From Rhynchospora pubera (taxonomy: Eukaryota; Streptophyta; Magnoliopsida; Poales; Cyperaceae), in NCBI GenBank assembly GCA_028095005.1, contig CM051460.1, positions 20,693,501-20,757,500 of the forward strand: a stretch of 64,000 nucleotides of DNA, read 5' to 3'. Within the stretch, counting starts at the first letter, position 1; every line of letters begins with the position of its first letter. The position numbers and the translations under genes were made by a program. The notes beneath the pieces are model-generated. The model saw only the letters and a list, made by a program, of their open reading frames with translations, was not told the origin of the DNA and did not search any database. Below are positions 22,683 to 34,786 of the stretch, in pieces.

Positions 22683-22694
22683 GGTCAAGGTCAA
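22683..22694 (-). promoter_or_regulatory. Paired W-boxes upstream of CNL B
   Basis: On the minus strand TTGACC occurs twice in tandem, about 135-146 bp upstream of the start codon. WRKY factors bind TTGACC/T and often control plant resistance genes. The same pair is conserved in unit C. Confidence 0.5.
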
Positions 22695-22936
22695 TTGGAA
22701 TTGTATCTCATGCTAAAAAAATTAATTGAATTGTATTGTGTCTAAAAGAATAATGCAAGCCCGCATTGAAATTTCTAAATACTTCCTTGTCATCTTAAAT
22801 GACATGTAGTCAATGATTTTTTTTAACAAATATAGTCATTGATTTTCTAGAAGTAGAGAATAAGTATCAATACCAGTAGATATTCAAAAAAAAAAAAAAG
22901 TTTAAATACCAGTAACAAAATGAACATTTCTTATAT

Positions 22937-23126
22937 GGCTCCGTTTGGATGCGTTGAGAATAAGGTAGGAAGAAGGAAGAAGGGAAGAAATTTATTGGGA
23001 AAGGGTAAATTTATTGGGAAGTGTGTAACTTTTGTGAAGAGTTTGGATGGTTAGAAATAAATTTATTGGTAAAAAAGTGGTTATTCCTTATTCCTTATTC
23101 CGGAAAAAAGTCATCCAAACGGAGCC
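22937..23126. mobile_element. MITE, 190 bp, GGCTCCGTTTGG ends
   Basis: Inverted ends GGCTCCGTTTGGATG / CATCCAAACGGAGCC. A close copy is at 39,124-39,305. Unit C lacks it at the equivalent site (about 44,020), so it entered after the units split. Confidence 0.8.
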
Positions 23127-24639
23127 TAAGAAAAGATTTTACATCACAATATATGATCTAAGATTTTCTTTTTTTTGTAAAACTAAAATTCTTGGGCCAT
23201 GTTTGATAGAAATTTAGCTCATGTTGTAAACTTGTAAGTTAAGAATCTTTAACTTGTTAAGTCACTTTACTACATCAAAGTTATGCTGTGTTTGGTATAG
23301 AATTTAATAATTAGTAACGCATTAGTTAATTAATTTTATATTAATATGTGAATTGTTAATAACTCAATTATAAAAAGACCAAAAAAAACCCATTAAAATT
23401 TTATAATTAAAATTTCATAAGACATGCACTAATATTAATTTTATTTTGGTTTAATGGTATAACAACTATTGCTAACGGTAAAATGACTTATTCATTTTTG
23501 TGTTCTATGGACAACGGATTGCGATCTTCAATTTTTTTCTTTTTAATGGGTGGCATGTGATATTGATAAGGAAAAATATTTACAAAGAAACATCATCTAG
23601 AGCTTATCATCAACTAGTTTTACCATGCGAAATTTTTTTTTTCAGAAGATAAGTATTGATATAAAGTGCAATAGTTAAGTATTTTTCTTTAATTTAAGAT
23701 ACCTTTCAAAGAGTAGTAACTTTGACGACATAATTGTTTCTTAACTCAGTTGAGAAAGAGTTAAAGAATTTATTTCCTAATAAATAAGTGGACGACAAGT
23801 TGACAGGACATTGACGCTTTGCTAGTTTTGCTTAATAGAGAAAAAAAAAATGTTAAATCTCCATTGTTAAATTTTTATCCTTAGATGTATTAACTGTTAA
23901 TGTTAAGAAAAAATGTTTTAAAACTAATTCCCGTTAGAAATAGTCATCAAAAATATTTCCCTCATGGCGAACATTTTAAAAATATGCAATATGTTTCATA
24001 TTACGTTAGTGACGTTAAGATTAAGCCAAATGACATAATAATTTAGTTAATAATGTTATTAAAATTAATTTTAAGTAAATTACAGCAATGATGATTTAGA
24101 CGATATTGTAGCCTCTGCAAAGAAAGACAGGCTCAAACAAGTAGGTCGAAGAAAGCATGAAATTATAAATTGGCAACGCGTTATTATGTTCGATGATAAA
24201 ATTCGCAGTGATTTGGAACGCGTTATTATTTATTTATTATTTTTTTTTTGGAACGTATTATTATGGTAATCTAAGACGCTCTTTCCGCTATCAAATCATA
24301 GGCACATATTTACTTATTAATTAAATAATGATTGATACGACTATTTTTAATTTATTTTAAAAAATTTTATTTAAAATTTATTTTAAAATAAAATCATTGC
24401 GGTCAAAATAAAAAATGCAAATAAATAGAGGAAAAAAGAATCACGGATTTAATATATATCTTAGATCAGATCAGTTGACGCATTCCTTCGTATAAATAAC
24501 GAAAGAGGAATCGGTTATCAATAATTCAAGGCACCAATTAGCATCGAAGTTTCAACGGATTCCAATTTCCAGGTACCAACAATTAAGGACAACCGAACAA
24601 GCCTTGCATTTTCGTTGATTGTTAATTTGTTTTTTCTTA

Positions 24640-24783
24640 GGTGCGTTTGGATCGTTGGAAGAAAGAAAAAGAAGAAAAAAAATTATAAACAATCTAAATT
24701 TTTCACAAAGTTACACACTTCCCAATACTTCTTCTCACTTCTTCTCTTTTTTTTCTTTTTCCCACACCTATCCAAACGCACCC
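24640..24783. mobile_element. Tourist-like MITE, 144 bp, TTA target duplication
   Basis: Ends are GGTGCGTTTGGAT / ATCCAAACGCACCC, flanked by TTA at 24,637-24,639 and 24,784-24,786. The sequence and the TTA duplication fit PIF/Harbinger-type MITEs. Unit A (about 4,625) retains the empty site. Confidence 0.82.
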
Positions 24784-24952
24784 TTAGATAAGATCGTGGA
24801 ACAGGTACCATTAGATAGGGATGTACCCTTGACGTTCTGTTTGAATTTGCGATAATCAGATAAGGAGGGGATGCTATATGTGCATTTATCTGTTGCTTTC
24901 TAGTTTCTGTACAGTGTACAACTTTTCTATTTTCAAATTTCAATATAAGAAA

Positions 24953-25120
24953 AATAGTAAATAAAATCAGAAAAATGTAAAATTTGGTCTCAAATGAGAT
25001 TTCAATATGGAAAACACATTGAACGGTTCGGATTGACTGTTAGAATTTCGAAAATTGAGATTTGATCGTAGCTGACGGTTGCATCCGTCAGTCGTGGCTG
25101 ATTTTAGCCCATCTCATATA
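24953..25120. mobile_element. Half of a foldback MITE
   Basis: About 165 bp absent from unit C, flanked by ATATAAG on both sides. Its interior (GAACGGTTCGGATTGACTGT) resembles one arm of the MITEs at 3.8 and 43.1 kb. Confidence 0.45.
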
Positions 25121-27918
25121 AGAATTATGGACATTGTCCACTTGTTTCATCAAAAAATAAATACCGTGTTTCTAGGAGACCAAATGAGAATTAGTCAATC
25201 ATCCAATTTATCTATCCATCTATCAGCGGTATTAATTGAAATAGAAGAAATTCAATTATTAAAATTATGGTGACACCGAAATAAAATTTGGGTAGGAACG
25301 CCAAAACAGTATTCTCTTTTAGCAATAGAATCCTTTGTTTACTTTTGAATAATTCCTAGGGAATAAACAATGAATTCCCCTTAAATTTTTAGCAACGATA
25401 ACTTTTTTATGGTAGATGGACATTATAAATGAACAGTGCTTGATGAAGATGCTTGATGGTCTGCTAAACAGTGTTTTGAAATAGATTTTAAATAAGTACA
25501 ACCTAATAAGTGCTCTAAATTATGGTCTGCTATAGTGTACTTGAAATTTTGGATTAAATGTATTAAAAAGTGTGAATTGATTTAACAACAAAGTAAAATA
25601 TTAATTATAATATGCACAATGCAAAACATATTATGTTAACAAAAGTATACATAAAAATTCAAATACTATAAGCATACGGTACATGAATACATGTCGAAAT
25701 GTGATGTAAACAGTGATATAATTAGAATAACTGCAACAAACAGGACATCATACTGATATATGACATTCTCTCAAACAAAATATTAGATAGATTTCATTTA
25801 AGAGCAAGGTTCCTATGCCAAATTTTTTTGGTGATACAACTGTCACACTTTATATTTTTTATTTTGAACATTTAAACTTATCCACTATAAAGACGGATGA
25901 AGGTGTTGAAAACTTGGGATGTATTATCATAAAAATTTATGATTTTCTATGTTCATTTGATGCTTGATGAAGGTGTTGAAAATGAACTAAATTAAAAAAC
26001 TACGATAGATTAATCATAATATGTTTATTTTTCAACATCCTCAAGTATCAAAAGAGTTTCAAAAATTATAAAATTTTATGACAATGCATATATTATTCTC
26101 AATTATGATGAACAAGTTCAACGGTTCACATCAGATGCTTGAATTTTAAATTTTGGAATAAAAATTTAAAAAATAAAATAGGATATTTGTGGCACCATAA
26201 AAGTGTGACACCAAAACTTCCTCTTCATTTAAATGGCATTTTAAACTTTTATTTCGTTTTCAGCTTTATAGTCATGTATTAAATTAGCTCGGAACATGAG
26301 CTGTTTCTATGTGAAGATGAGATCTAAGACTCTTCTCTTTCTTTCCTTATTATTATTATTTTTTTTTTTGAAAATGGTAGAAAATAAGACATACTATAGA
26401 GTCATACAATTATTAATTTAATACTGGACTTATTCATAGATTGGGATGTACATGAAAAATTTTGAAGTGAAAAATGAAAAAGTTTTACTATATATTGTCA
26501 AGTTTAGCTCGGCGAAAGCTAGCAGTGTGTAATCCAATTATCTTCAGATATTCAATCCTAGAAGCGTCCCATCTGACCATCTCCCACGATTTGAGCCATT
26601 TCTCTTGAAATAAGTGTTTCTTAATTCTTACCATCTTCAGGTTCCAAATTAAAGGTCAGGACTGACGACATGTAACGATATGCTTGGAAACAGTATGATG
26701 ACGATCGATATGAGGAAGATACGATGGTTTGCTACAATCACAGCAAGCAAAGAGCATTTACAGGAAAATGTGGACCACATATGTCAAAATTTAGAGACAG
26801 GTGATGAATGAGAACATTTTCTTTGTTCTGATGTTTGAGCATTACAATACATCGCTATACATACACAAGCTCCTATTTACCGTTGCTAGCTTTCCTATTT
26901 CCTGTATTAATTACAAAATATATTTACCAAAAAATATTCTAAAAATAGATGCAACGGCTGGTTGATTGCCTCTCAGTTTATTTCCCCTAATTGGATCTGT
27001 GATGAAGATTATTCTGATATTCTCTTCAACAATATATTATGACATGTTATCGTCTTGAGATTTTATTTTGGATTATTTGAACTTTAGTCAAGAGTACGTT
27101 AAAATTTTCGTGGATTTATTTATCATTCTGATTGCTCTAATTGCAGAATATGTTACTAAATTTTTATGCATTCGATATGTAATCATATTGTTGCAAATCT
27201 TGTTAATTTTTAGCGACAATTGCTCTACCATTCAAGTAATAAACAAAGTTAACTCTCCTAGTGATATCATCGAATACAACAATAAGGCGCGCATTCCTTC
27301 GTACTTATTATCGTACAACAAATTCACAGGTGAAAATTTAGTAATTATTTAACACTAATCCATATGTTTGTCTTGCTCTTACTTAGCCACATTGACTGTT
27401 ATTTACATAACACACCAGAAAACATACATACACTCTGTTCCAAAACACAATTTCTGTAGAGAGATGAAAACCCATCGGGTCCTGAAATCACAGTACCAAA
27501 AGCTCAAACATCACACAAAATACTCCAAGCTTCTCTCCTCTTTATTTTATTATTATTTTTTTCTATTCCTTCCCTTCTGCCGTTCACTAAAGCGTACACT
27601 AGTCTTGCTTCATGAGCTCTGGTGCAACATCAGAACCTTTAACGTACAAAAATATATATTGTTTCAGCCCTCTTTTTGTCTTCCATTCAACCATGCAAAA
27701 AAAATGAAATTAACAATTCTATTATTCCTTTTAAGCTTTACCTGTTTCTTGGCTCAGATCACTTCCAGCAGTTGTGTCAGATCCTCCACCGGCACCACCA
27801 CCAGCACCACTTCCACCGACAACTGATGTGACGGCCCCACGTATTTTTTCCACCATTCGCACACCACCAGCCCTTGTCTGAGCTGTTTCCATCCCCTTCT
27901 TCGCCTTGTCCACAGCCC

Positions 27919-27986
27919 CTTCCTTGCTCCCCTGCACCGTCTCTGATATCACCTTCCTTGCTCCCCTGCACCGTCTCTGATGTCAC
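27919..27986. repeat. 34-bp tandem duplication in LTI65 pseudogene B
   Basis: CTTCCTTGCTCCCCTGCACC and the following 14 bases are repeated once. Units A and C have a single copy. 34 is not a multiple of three, so it causes a frameshift. Confidence 0.92.
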
Positions 27987-28401
27987 TTCACTCAGAGCCT
28001 CCTCTTCTTCCCCAGGCTTCAGCTTCTCAGATAGGTACTCTTTCACCGATACACCTTTATCTTGATTGATCTCTCTGCTTGTTTCTGTTTCCCCTTTTTC
28101 TGTAGGCTCCCCTCGAATCTTTCGTACCACTGCCGTGCCAGCAGTGGAAAGTTTATCGTATACTGTCGATGCTACATTTTTTCCATATTCTGCTGGGACA
28201 GTCGCCATGGATTTGAGTTTCTCAGTAAAGGTTACACTCGGTTGATCTGTGGAACCAGTATCTGCTGACTGTTGGGTTTCTGGTTTCGGTTCCTGTTCTG
28301 TCATTGGTTCATCCGAGACACTGAGTTGATCTGTGAAACCAGTATCTGCTGACTGTTGGGTTTCTGGTTTCAGTTCCTGTTCTGTCATTGGTTCATCTGA
28401 G

Positions 28402-28947
28402 CAAAGGTTTAAATAGCGGCCGTAGCGGCCGCAATAGCGGCGCTATAGCGGTGCTATTTGGTACACCGCTACAACGCTACAGAATTAGCGGCCCGTTCGA
28501 TAGCGCGACCTATAGCGGGAAATAGCGGGATATAGCGGTGAAATAGCGGGTGATATAGCGGTATAATAAAGGAAATAGCGGTACAGTTTATAATTTGCTG
28601 ATATAACAATAGTATTTTGGGTATAACTTTCGCATACGAACTCCGATTGACGTGATTCAAAATTCTATGAAAAGTTTACAAAAGTGGCCACAATTTTTAT
28701 GTTTTGAACATTTTCAAATTCTTAAAATTTAATGCTCAAATCTGCATAGAAAATAAATATAATTTTAGTTAGCATTAATTAGTTGCATGAAATTATTTTA
28801 ATTTTTTATTTTAGACTAAACTAGACCTTCAAAATGCACTTGTGCGTGCAAATCCGCTATGGTCCGATAGCGGCCGCTAAATACCCGCTATCCGCTATGA
28901 TATTAGCATGTCCGCTACGAGTCCGCTATCCGCTATTTAAACCTTTG
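28402..28947. mobile_element. hAT-like non-autonomous element, 546 bp, 8-bp duplication
   Basis: Perfect 18-bp inverted ends CAAAGGTTTAAATAGCGG. The flanking duplication CATCTGAG is at 28,394-28,401 and 28,948-28,955. Unit C has the empty site (CATCCGAG). The ends hold many TAGCGGCCGC / ATAGCGG subterminal repeats that could bind transposase. No transposase is encoded, so it would depend on a partner elsewhere. Confidence 0.92.
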
Positions 28948-29764
28948 CATCTGAGACATTGAGTTGATCTGTGAAACCAGTATCTGCTGGCTGTTGGATC
29001 TCTGGCTTTCGTTCCAGTTCTGGCTTTGATTCCTTCGACACATCAAGGGATTCAAACGCTTGGACAACAGGTGTCGTCCCGATTTCCTCTCCACCTTAAT
29101 TGACACGCAAAAATGTTTTTAATCTTCAACATCAATAAATTTTGGAAATTGAAAGGGTAAAAATTTTAGGTCACGTTCCTGTTCTCTATTGTACCATGGA
29201 CCACAGTTGACAATTTATTTTGAAATACAAGTTCATAACAAATATAGAGATGGTCCCTGATTAAACTAGAAATCAGGTGCAGCCAAGACCAGCTGGGTAA
29301 GCAATATCAGAAAGGTAGAAACACTCAATTTCCAATTGGAACAATATATATAATAGCGCTCCAACTTGTAATAAAATATGCCGAATATAATTTTGTATGT
29401 AACACCAACCAAGATAGGTACCGAATAACAGGTAGGTACCCAAACCCCATCAGCACACATTTTTTCACCAAAAGTTTGGGCTATAGTTAGTGCTGGTAAT
29501 AATAATGTTTAGTTAGTTCTGGTAATAATAATGTACATTTGACATGAAACTAAAAATAAATCTGACCCGAGATCCTCTTAGGATAACTTTTTGGTCCAGT
29601 TTGCATCATTATTATTAACAACAAACTTAAATTTAGCCACGTGCACTCGTTGCAATTGCTTGGAACAGGCATTATTATATGTTTCTTAAGTTATCGCTTT
29701 TTTTATATATTCCAAATATGCACCTCTGGCAGCTGGATCCTCTTTGATATCTCCATGACAGGAT

Positions 29765-30205
29765 GTAAACTATGCAGCCAGAACTTAATTGAAGATTACT
29801 ATGCAGCCAGAACTTAATTGAAGATACTATGCATCTTTTCTTCAATTGCCCTTTTGCTATTTTTACTTGGCATTTTCTGCGACACTGCTGTGCTAGTCTT
29901 TCTTCCCCATCTACACATCCACTCTTCTTTCCAAGATACACTGCTTGAAGCACTGGTTTCGGTGAGAGGTGAAACCAGTTTACCAGTTTTTCTGGTAACA
30001 TATTTCTGGGCTCTATGGTTAGAACGGAATAACAGGGTCTTTAGGGAGCAGAGCTGCAGGTGCAGTGGTTGATTGGGTAATGTCTGAAGCAAATGGCTAC
30101 CTGAAGAGCTGTTAGTCTCTGTGTTTTTCTTTCTGTTTTTTAATTTTTTTTCTTTGACAGCCACTGTCAATTTCCTCTAAAAAAAATAAAAATTATAAAT
30201 AAAGT
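29765..30205 (+). mobile_element. 5'-truncated LINE 3' end
   Basis: Broken frames encode the zf-RVT-like end of a plant LINE ORF2: HLFFNCPFAIFTWHF, then in another frame TYFWALWLERNNRVF. The 3' tail reads TTTGACAGCCACTGTCAATT and ends in an A-rich run at about 30,178-30,200. A 29-bp segment (ACTATGCAGCCAGAACTTAA..) is duplicated at the 5' edge. It replaces exons 1-2 of the LTI65 pseudogene. Related to the 38-bp scrap at 46,757. Confidence 0.78.
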
Positions 30206-31400
30206 ATTTTCCTTAAATAAGTAGGCAAAATACTTACAGGAAATATTAATCAATTGATCTCGAGGATTCAATCAGCCAAAATGAATAATTGTTTATCTTT
30301 TCTTTTTTTAACTGAACATCAATGGTCGGGTGCCAATAGCAAGCAATGTACAAAACAAAAGGATACTTTACCAGAAACCAATCGATGAATTTCTAAGATT
30401 AGAATCAACACTAGACAACAACTCAACTAGCCTAAACTACATCAGTTGGTAAAACAACCGTTAGTGCCTCCACATTTATGTTATGTTCAGATACCCGTTA
30501 CATCTTATACCATTGTCAGAGATAACATCCGAAGAATGTATTAAGAAATCTTAAGAGAGGTTGTAACTTGATAAAGAATAAGCCGAATTTGATATGTGTT
30601 TCTCATGTAGATTGAGCTAGGCAGTTCTAGAGCACTACTATGCAAGAGCAACAAAGTAGACAGTCTGTTGAAACTTTGGTGAAGCAGAACTGACAGTGGC
30701 TTCCATGACAGAATTTCATTACGATCTACAGATGATTGTGGCTGCTACAACAAATGGTTATTTAAGTTCAGTAAATACACAAGGATTTTAGTGAAATACC
30801 AAACTTCTAGCTAATAACACGATAAATGGCAAAATCTGTTGATGGTTACTGCATTAATAAATAATTTTTGTTCAATCAGTAACTTTGTGTAAACCAAACA
30901 CAACATACTTCCAACCTCTGTACTAAGCAAACTTGGCACAACAAACTTCAAACAGTATCAGTCCAGATATCAGATCAGCCATGTTGGGGAAATTCTTAGT
31001 GAATGCTACACTAGACAAGATTTCAAAGTGCCCCTATCATTTATTGTTCATACCAAAAAGTAAATATTACAAACAGTTATCTGATCAAAAAATAAGGAAT
31101 TTAAAACTGAATTAGACAACAATAAAAGATTGTTACCGCTGCAAGGGATAAGAATGAATCAGTGTAGCTGGCTGAATGCCATGTGCAGAAGACATGTCAC
31201 TAGATGATGACACACACGCACAGTAGAACATGCAAAAACATCTTTTGACAACATCATATTCTGATTGGTTCCACTGTACTCGCAGTATCAACCCTCAATC
31301 TCAAAATCTTAAGCTCTTGTTTCTTCCCCGATGTGGTCGCTTAATCTGTACTTAAACTATCTATAAATCACACATTGCAGGTCAAACAAACATGTTTTTA
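30206..31400. other. Spacer between units B and C, nothing recognised
   Basis: AT-rich sequence with no open frame of interest. No transposon termini or similarity to other parts of the window were noticed. Confidence 0.45.
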
Positions 31401-31621
31401 GTTACTATTATTATAATCTAATATAGAATTAATGGATACAGAAATCATAATGGCTACTAATTAACCACAAATTAACAAGACTAAATTATGAAAGATAGTT
31501 ACTTCATCTTTTTGTTAACTCTATTCTTTTTTCCCCATAAAGATACCTTATTCCAACAACTGCATGTCGAGAGTGGTCTGCTCTTCTCACGAAAGCAAGC
31601 ACTAACCTATCTTGTCTTGTT

Positions 31622-34600
31622 CAGTTGGAGCTCTCACCTGTAGTTACATGCAAAACAAATCAAATACAATATTAATCGAGTTAATTTAATTTTGAATTTC
31701 TAACACGTTCCAATAGAGTGAAGCAAGGCAAAAAAAAAAAGATAATAATGATAAATAAAAACACTTGATAGAAGAAGACAGAGATATAGTATTATGAAAA
31801 GAATACCTTGATTACCCCCAGGAGTAGGAAAGTGTTTCTGATCAATCCACACAGAAAAGACATGCTTAATCTTTGTTCGGTCTGGGCTTTGCAAATCTTC
31901 GAACTGCTTACTAAACAAAGGGCAATCATTGATGCTCAAAAAATGGAGGGCATTTGGGAGCCCATTTCTTGGCAAGAACTTAAATAAGTGACAACCAGAT
32001 ATCTCCAATTTTCTAAGCAATTTTAGGTGTTTAAGTTCCGGCAAGTATTTAAGGTTTTTACAATCTTGAATCTCTAAATCTTCTAATGATTTGAGAGTTT
32101 CTAATCCCTTTGGCAACTCTTGAAGCATTGGGCAATCTTTGATACAAAGATAAGTTACACCAGTAGGTATACAGCCATTAGGAAACCTGGTGAGACTATT
32201 ACAATGGCTTATTTCAAGACATCGTAAAGAATCAAGTATTTTCGGTAAATTGGCAGGAAAGATTTCCAATGATAGCTGACTAAGGGTTAGAGAAAGGACA
32301 GACGAGAGGCAACACCATGAATCCCAAATCCAATCATCACTTGCAACTATTTTAAGGTACTTGAGTGAAGGGCATCGGCTTAAGCTGACAAATGACGGTA
32401 ACTTTTCTATTGTAAGCTTTGTTAACGAGGGAAAGTTGTGTGCTAGTCTTTGGAATTTGGCACAGTCCTTCAAAATCAATTCACTGAGATGTGATAATTC
32501 GCAATTTTCATTTGCTGACCATTCCTCCACAATCGACATGTTCTCAAAAACAAGCTTCTTTAGGAATGGAAAACATATTTGGTTGCTACCACAAAATTCA
32601 CAATTTATAGATTTCAAACTATGCATTCCTTTTACGTGTAGATCCTGTAAAAGAGGTAAATTTCCGAGAGTTGGAAGCACAAGACAATTGGTGCAATCAG
32701 ATAGGAAAATTGCGCGCATATTAGATAAGTATGTTGATCCTAACCAAGAAGGAAGAAACTTTCCAGGATAGCCCACTATATTAAGTTCTTTAACATTACT
32801 ATTAGGCTTTAAATTTTCTAAAACCAACTCTATTAATTTGTTATTGCTACATTGGTGCAACTCTGTATCCCTCCTCCAAAGCAACTCTAATCGCTTGATG
32901 TATTTTTTCGCTTGTAATTTTGCTTCTGCAGCATCATCAGGGTTCTTAACAAGATCCAAGTTTGATATTGACAACTCTCCTTGGAGATCATTTAGATTCT
33001 TTAACTCACTTATACCACAATGATTTTCGATGCTAACTACAAACCTGGATAGCACTTGAAGATTAGTTAAAAGTCCGATATATGGTGGCATAGACTTCAA
33101 AATATCACAAGACCATGTTGTCTGGTTGATATTATGGCATAAATAATCTAGATGCAAATCAAGGTGTCGAAGTTGCTTGAGACACCTTGTATACTCTGGC
33201 AATTTCTTTAGAAAGAGACAATTCCTAAGGCCTAGTGTCTGAAGATTGTAAAGGATACAAATTGACTCCGGGAGTTCTTGGATGTTTGAGTTTCGCAGTT
33301 GGAGGTAACGAAGATGTTTTAAACATTCAATATTGTCTGGTAAAGAACCAAGATTACAATAGCTTAGATCTAAAGCTCGTAGTTTTCCTAAGCAATCGAA
33401 AAGATTATGGAGTAATTTTAGAGGATAGTTAATCAAGTCACCACCAATGACCAAGAGCGTGTATAAACCCTTACAGCGATAGATTTTAGTGAATGGATCA
33501 TGTATATGTGAAAACCCCTCACTTCTAAAAATAATCGACATATGTTTGGTAGTCTTTTTCAAATTGTGAGGTTTGTTAAGATCAAATACACAACACTCCT
33601 CAGTGGTGTGTTTTGCAACTTGGTGAGCCATATCTGGAATGTACTCGTACAAATCTATATTAAGGCCAATCCTCGTTCGTTGGAAAAATGATCGCTCTAC
33701 TAACCAATCAAAGTAGGTATTACTTGTATCCTCAATCCTTTGCTCGCTTTCCTTTGCAATGAAATTTTGTGCCATCCACAATTGAACTATCCATTCCTTC
33801 TCAAATTGCAGACCCTCGGGGATTATTGAGCAATATGCTAAACAAGACTTTAGAATTGAGGGAAGTCGAGAGTAACTTTCTTCTAGAAATGAACATCTCT
33901 CACTCCAATTTTGGATTATCTCTTTCCTTTTCTCTCTATCAAGCTCCCGACGAAGTTGATCACCTAAATTGATTGCCATCTCAGGAATCCCACAGCAATT
34001 TTCAAAAATCTCACTAGTGGCATTATGGTTGACTAAAGAATATAAATCACTAGTGGCATGATGGTTGACTAAAGAATAGAAATCGTATTCCGATAAATTT
34101 TTAAGGGGGTGTACGTAGGAAGGAAACACAGAAACCATGTCTACAACCAATTTTTTCCTTGTGGTAATAATAATCACACTTCCAGGTGCTCCTTTGCATA
34201 ATGGTTGAATCAATTTTTCCCATTCATGTCGCTTCTCATTCCCAAAATCATCCAACACAAGCAAATATCTTTTTCCTTCGAGTTTCTTTTGGATGAGTCT
34301 TTGTGAGACATCCAAATTAATTCCAGTATATTTTGGCTCATCCATTGATTCCAAAATTGAATGGGTCACCTTTTCAAGATCGAACTCATATGAGACATGG
34401 ACCCATAATCTCATTTCAAAATACATTAATGTTCTTTCGTCATTATAAATTAGTTGAGCGAAGGTTGTTTTTCCAATTCTACCCATCCCATATATGGCAA
34501 AGATTGACAATTTAGATTCCCCAACTTGCATATTGCCATTAGGAATGAGATTATTTAATATCTCCCTCTTTTCCGTCTCTCTTCCAACAATAATGTGAGT

Positions 34601-34786
34601 TGGAAGAAGTGAAGTGGTTATCTCGTGGTTATTCCTCACAGAAGGACATTCATTCACATTCAAACCAAAATTTATCCGCCGTTTATAAACATCATCCATC
34701 TTCAAGGACACCTTTTTTATCTTGTGGGACATGCCAAGCCGATAAAAGACTCTTTTAGGGTTAATAAAGGATACCTTATGGCGTAA
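31622..34786 (-). CDS. CNL resistance protein, unit C: NB-ARC and LRR exons 2-3
   Basis: Likely an intracellular immune receptor: NB-ARC acts as a nucleotide switch and the LRRs as the sensing surface. Exon 2 is 34,786-31,807 (after a TTACAG acceptor) and exon 3 is 31,638-31,622, adding GESSN. With exon 1 (43,406-43,693) the protein is 1,094 aa. Motifs (full-length numbering): P-loop GMGRIGKTT 196-204 (third Gly replaced by Arg), RNBS-A WVHVSYEFDL, kinase-2 LLVLDDFG 271-278 (usual DDVW), RNBS-B IIITTR, GIPEMA 362 for GLPLA, FEKEWIVQLW winged helix, IPD 479-481 where MHD is usual. LRRs run from about 530 to 1,060. A 12-residue tandem duplication lies in the RNBS-C region, and that region is shorter than typical. 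The frame is open throughout. The altered MHD and P-loop leave switch function uncertain. Confidence 0.9.
34011..34082. repeat. 36-bp in-frame tandem duplication in CNL C
   Basis: Two 36-bp copies (34,011-34,046, 34,047-34,082) encode FYSLVNHHATSD then LYSLVNHNATSE. Unit B has one copy. It sits between RNBS-B and the GLPLA position, so the ARC linker is lengthened by 12 residues. Confidence 0.9.

Larger units (their letters stand above)
22535..27360. repeat. Segmental duplication, unit B promoter arm
   Basis: Co-linear with 43,680-52,440 in unit C once insertions are removed. Long stretches appear well over 90% identical, for example 25,500-27,060 against 46,675-48,235. It separates CNL exon 1 from the LTI65-like gene. 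No gene is seen inside. It includes MITEs at 22,937, 24,640 and about 24,950. Confidence 0.85.
27599..29760 (-). pseudogene. LTI65/RD29B-like pseudogene, unit B
   Basis: Homologous to the intact gene at 52,675-54,725 and almost identical to it over exon 5 and most of exon 4. Exon 5 is 27,636-27,599. Exon 4 is 29,094-27,742 and is interrupted by a 546-bp hAT-like element (28,402-28,947). A 34-bp tandem duplication (27,919-27,952 / 27,953-27,986) shifts the frame just after SETVQGSKEG. Part of exon 3 remains near 29,695-29,755 (GDIKEDPAA..GAYLEYIKK), lacking eight residues. Exons 1 and 2 are gone; a LINE fragment begins there instead. Confidence 0.9.

Noticed and set aside
28402..28947. CRISPR-like or satellite array because of repeated AGCGG motifs
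   Set aside because: The motifs are irregularly spaced in both orientations inside a bounded transposon with an 8-bp duplication.
29814..30170. Minus-strand frames of 108-118 codons
   Set aside because: Complement of the LINE fragment. The recognisable zf-RVT-like residues are on the plus strand.
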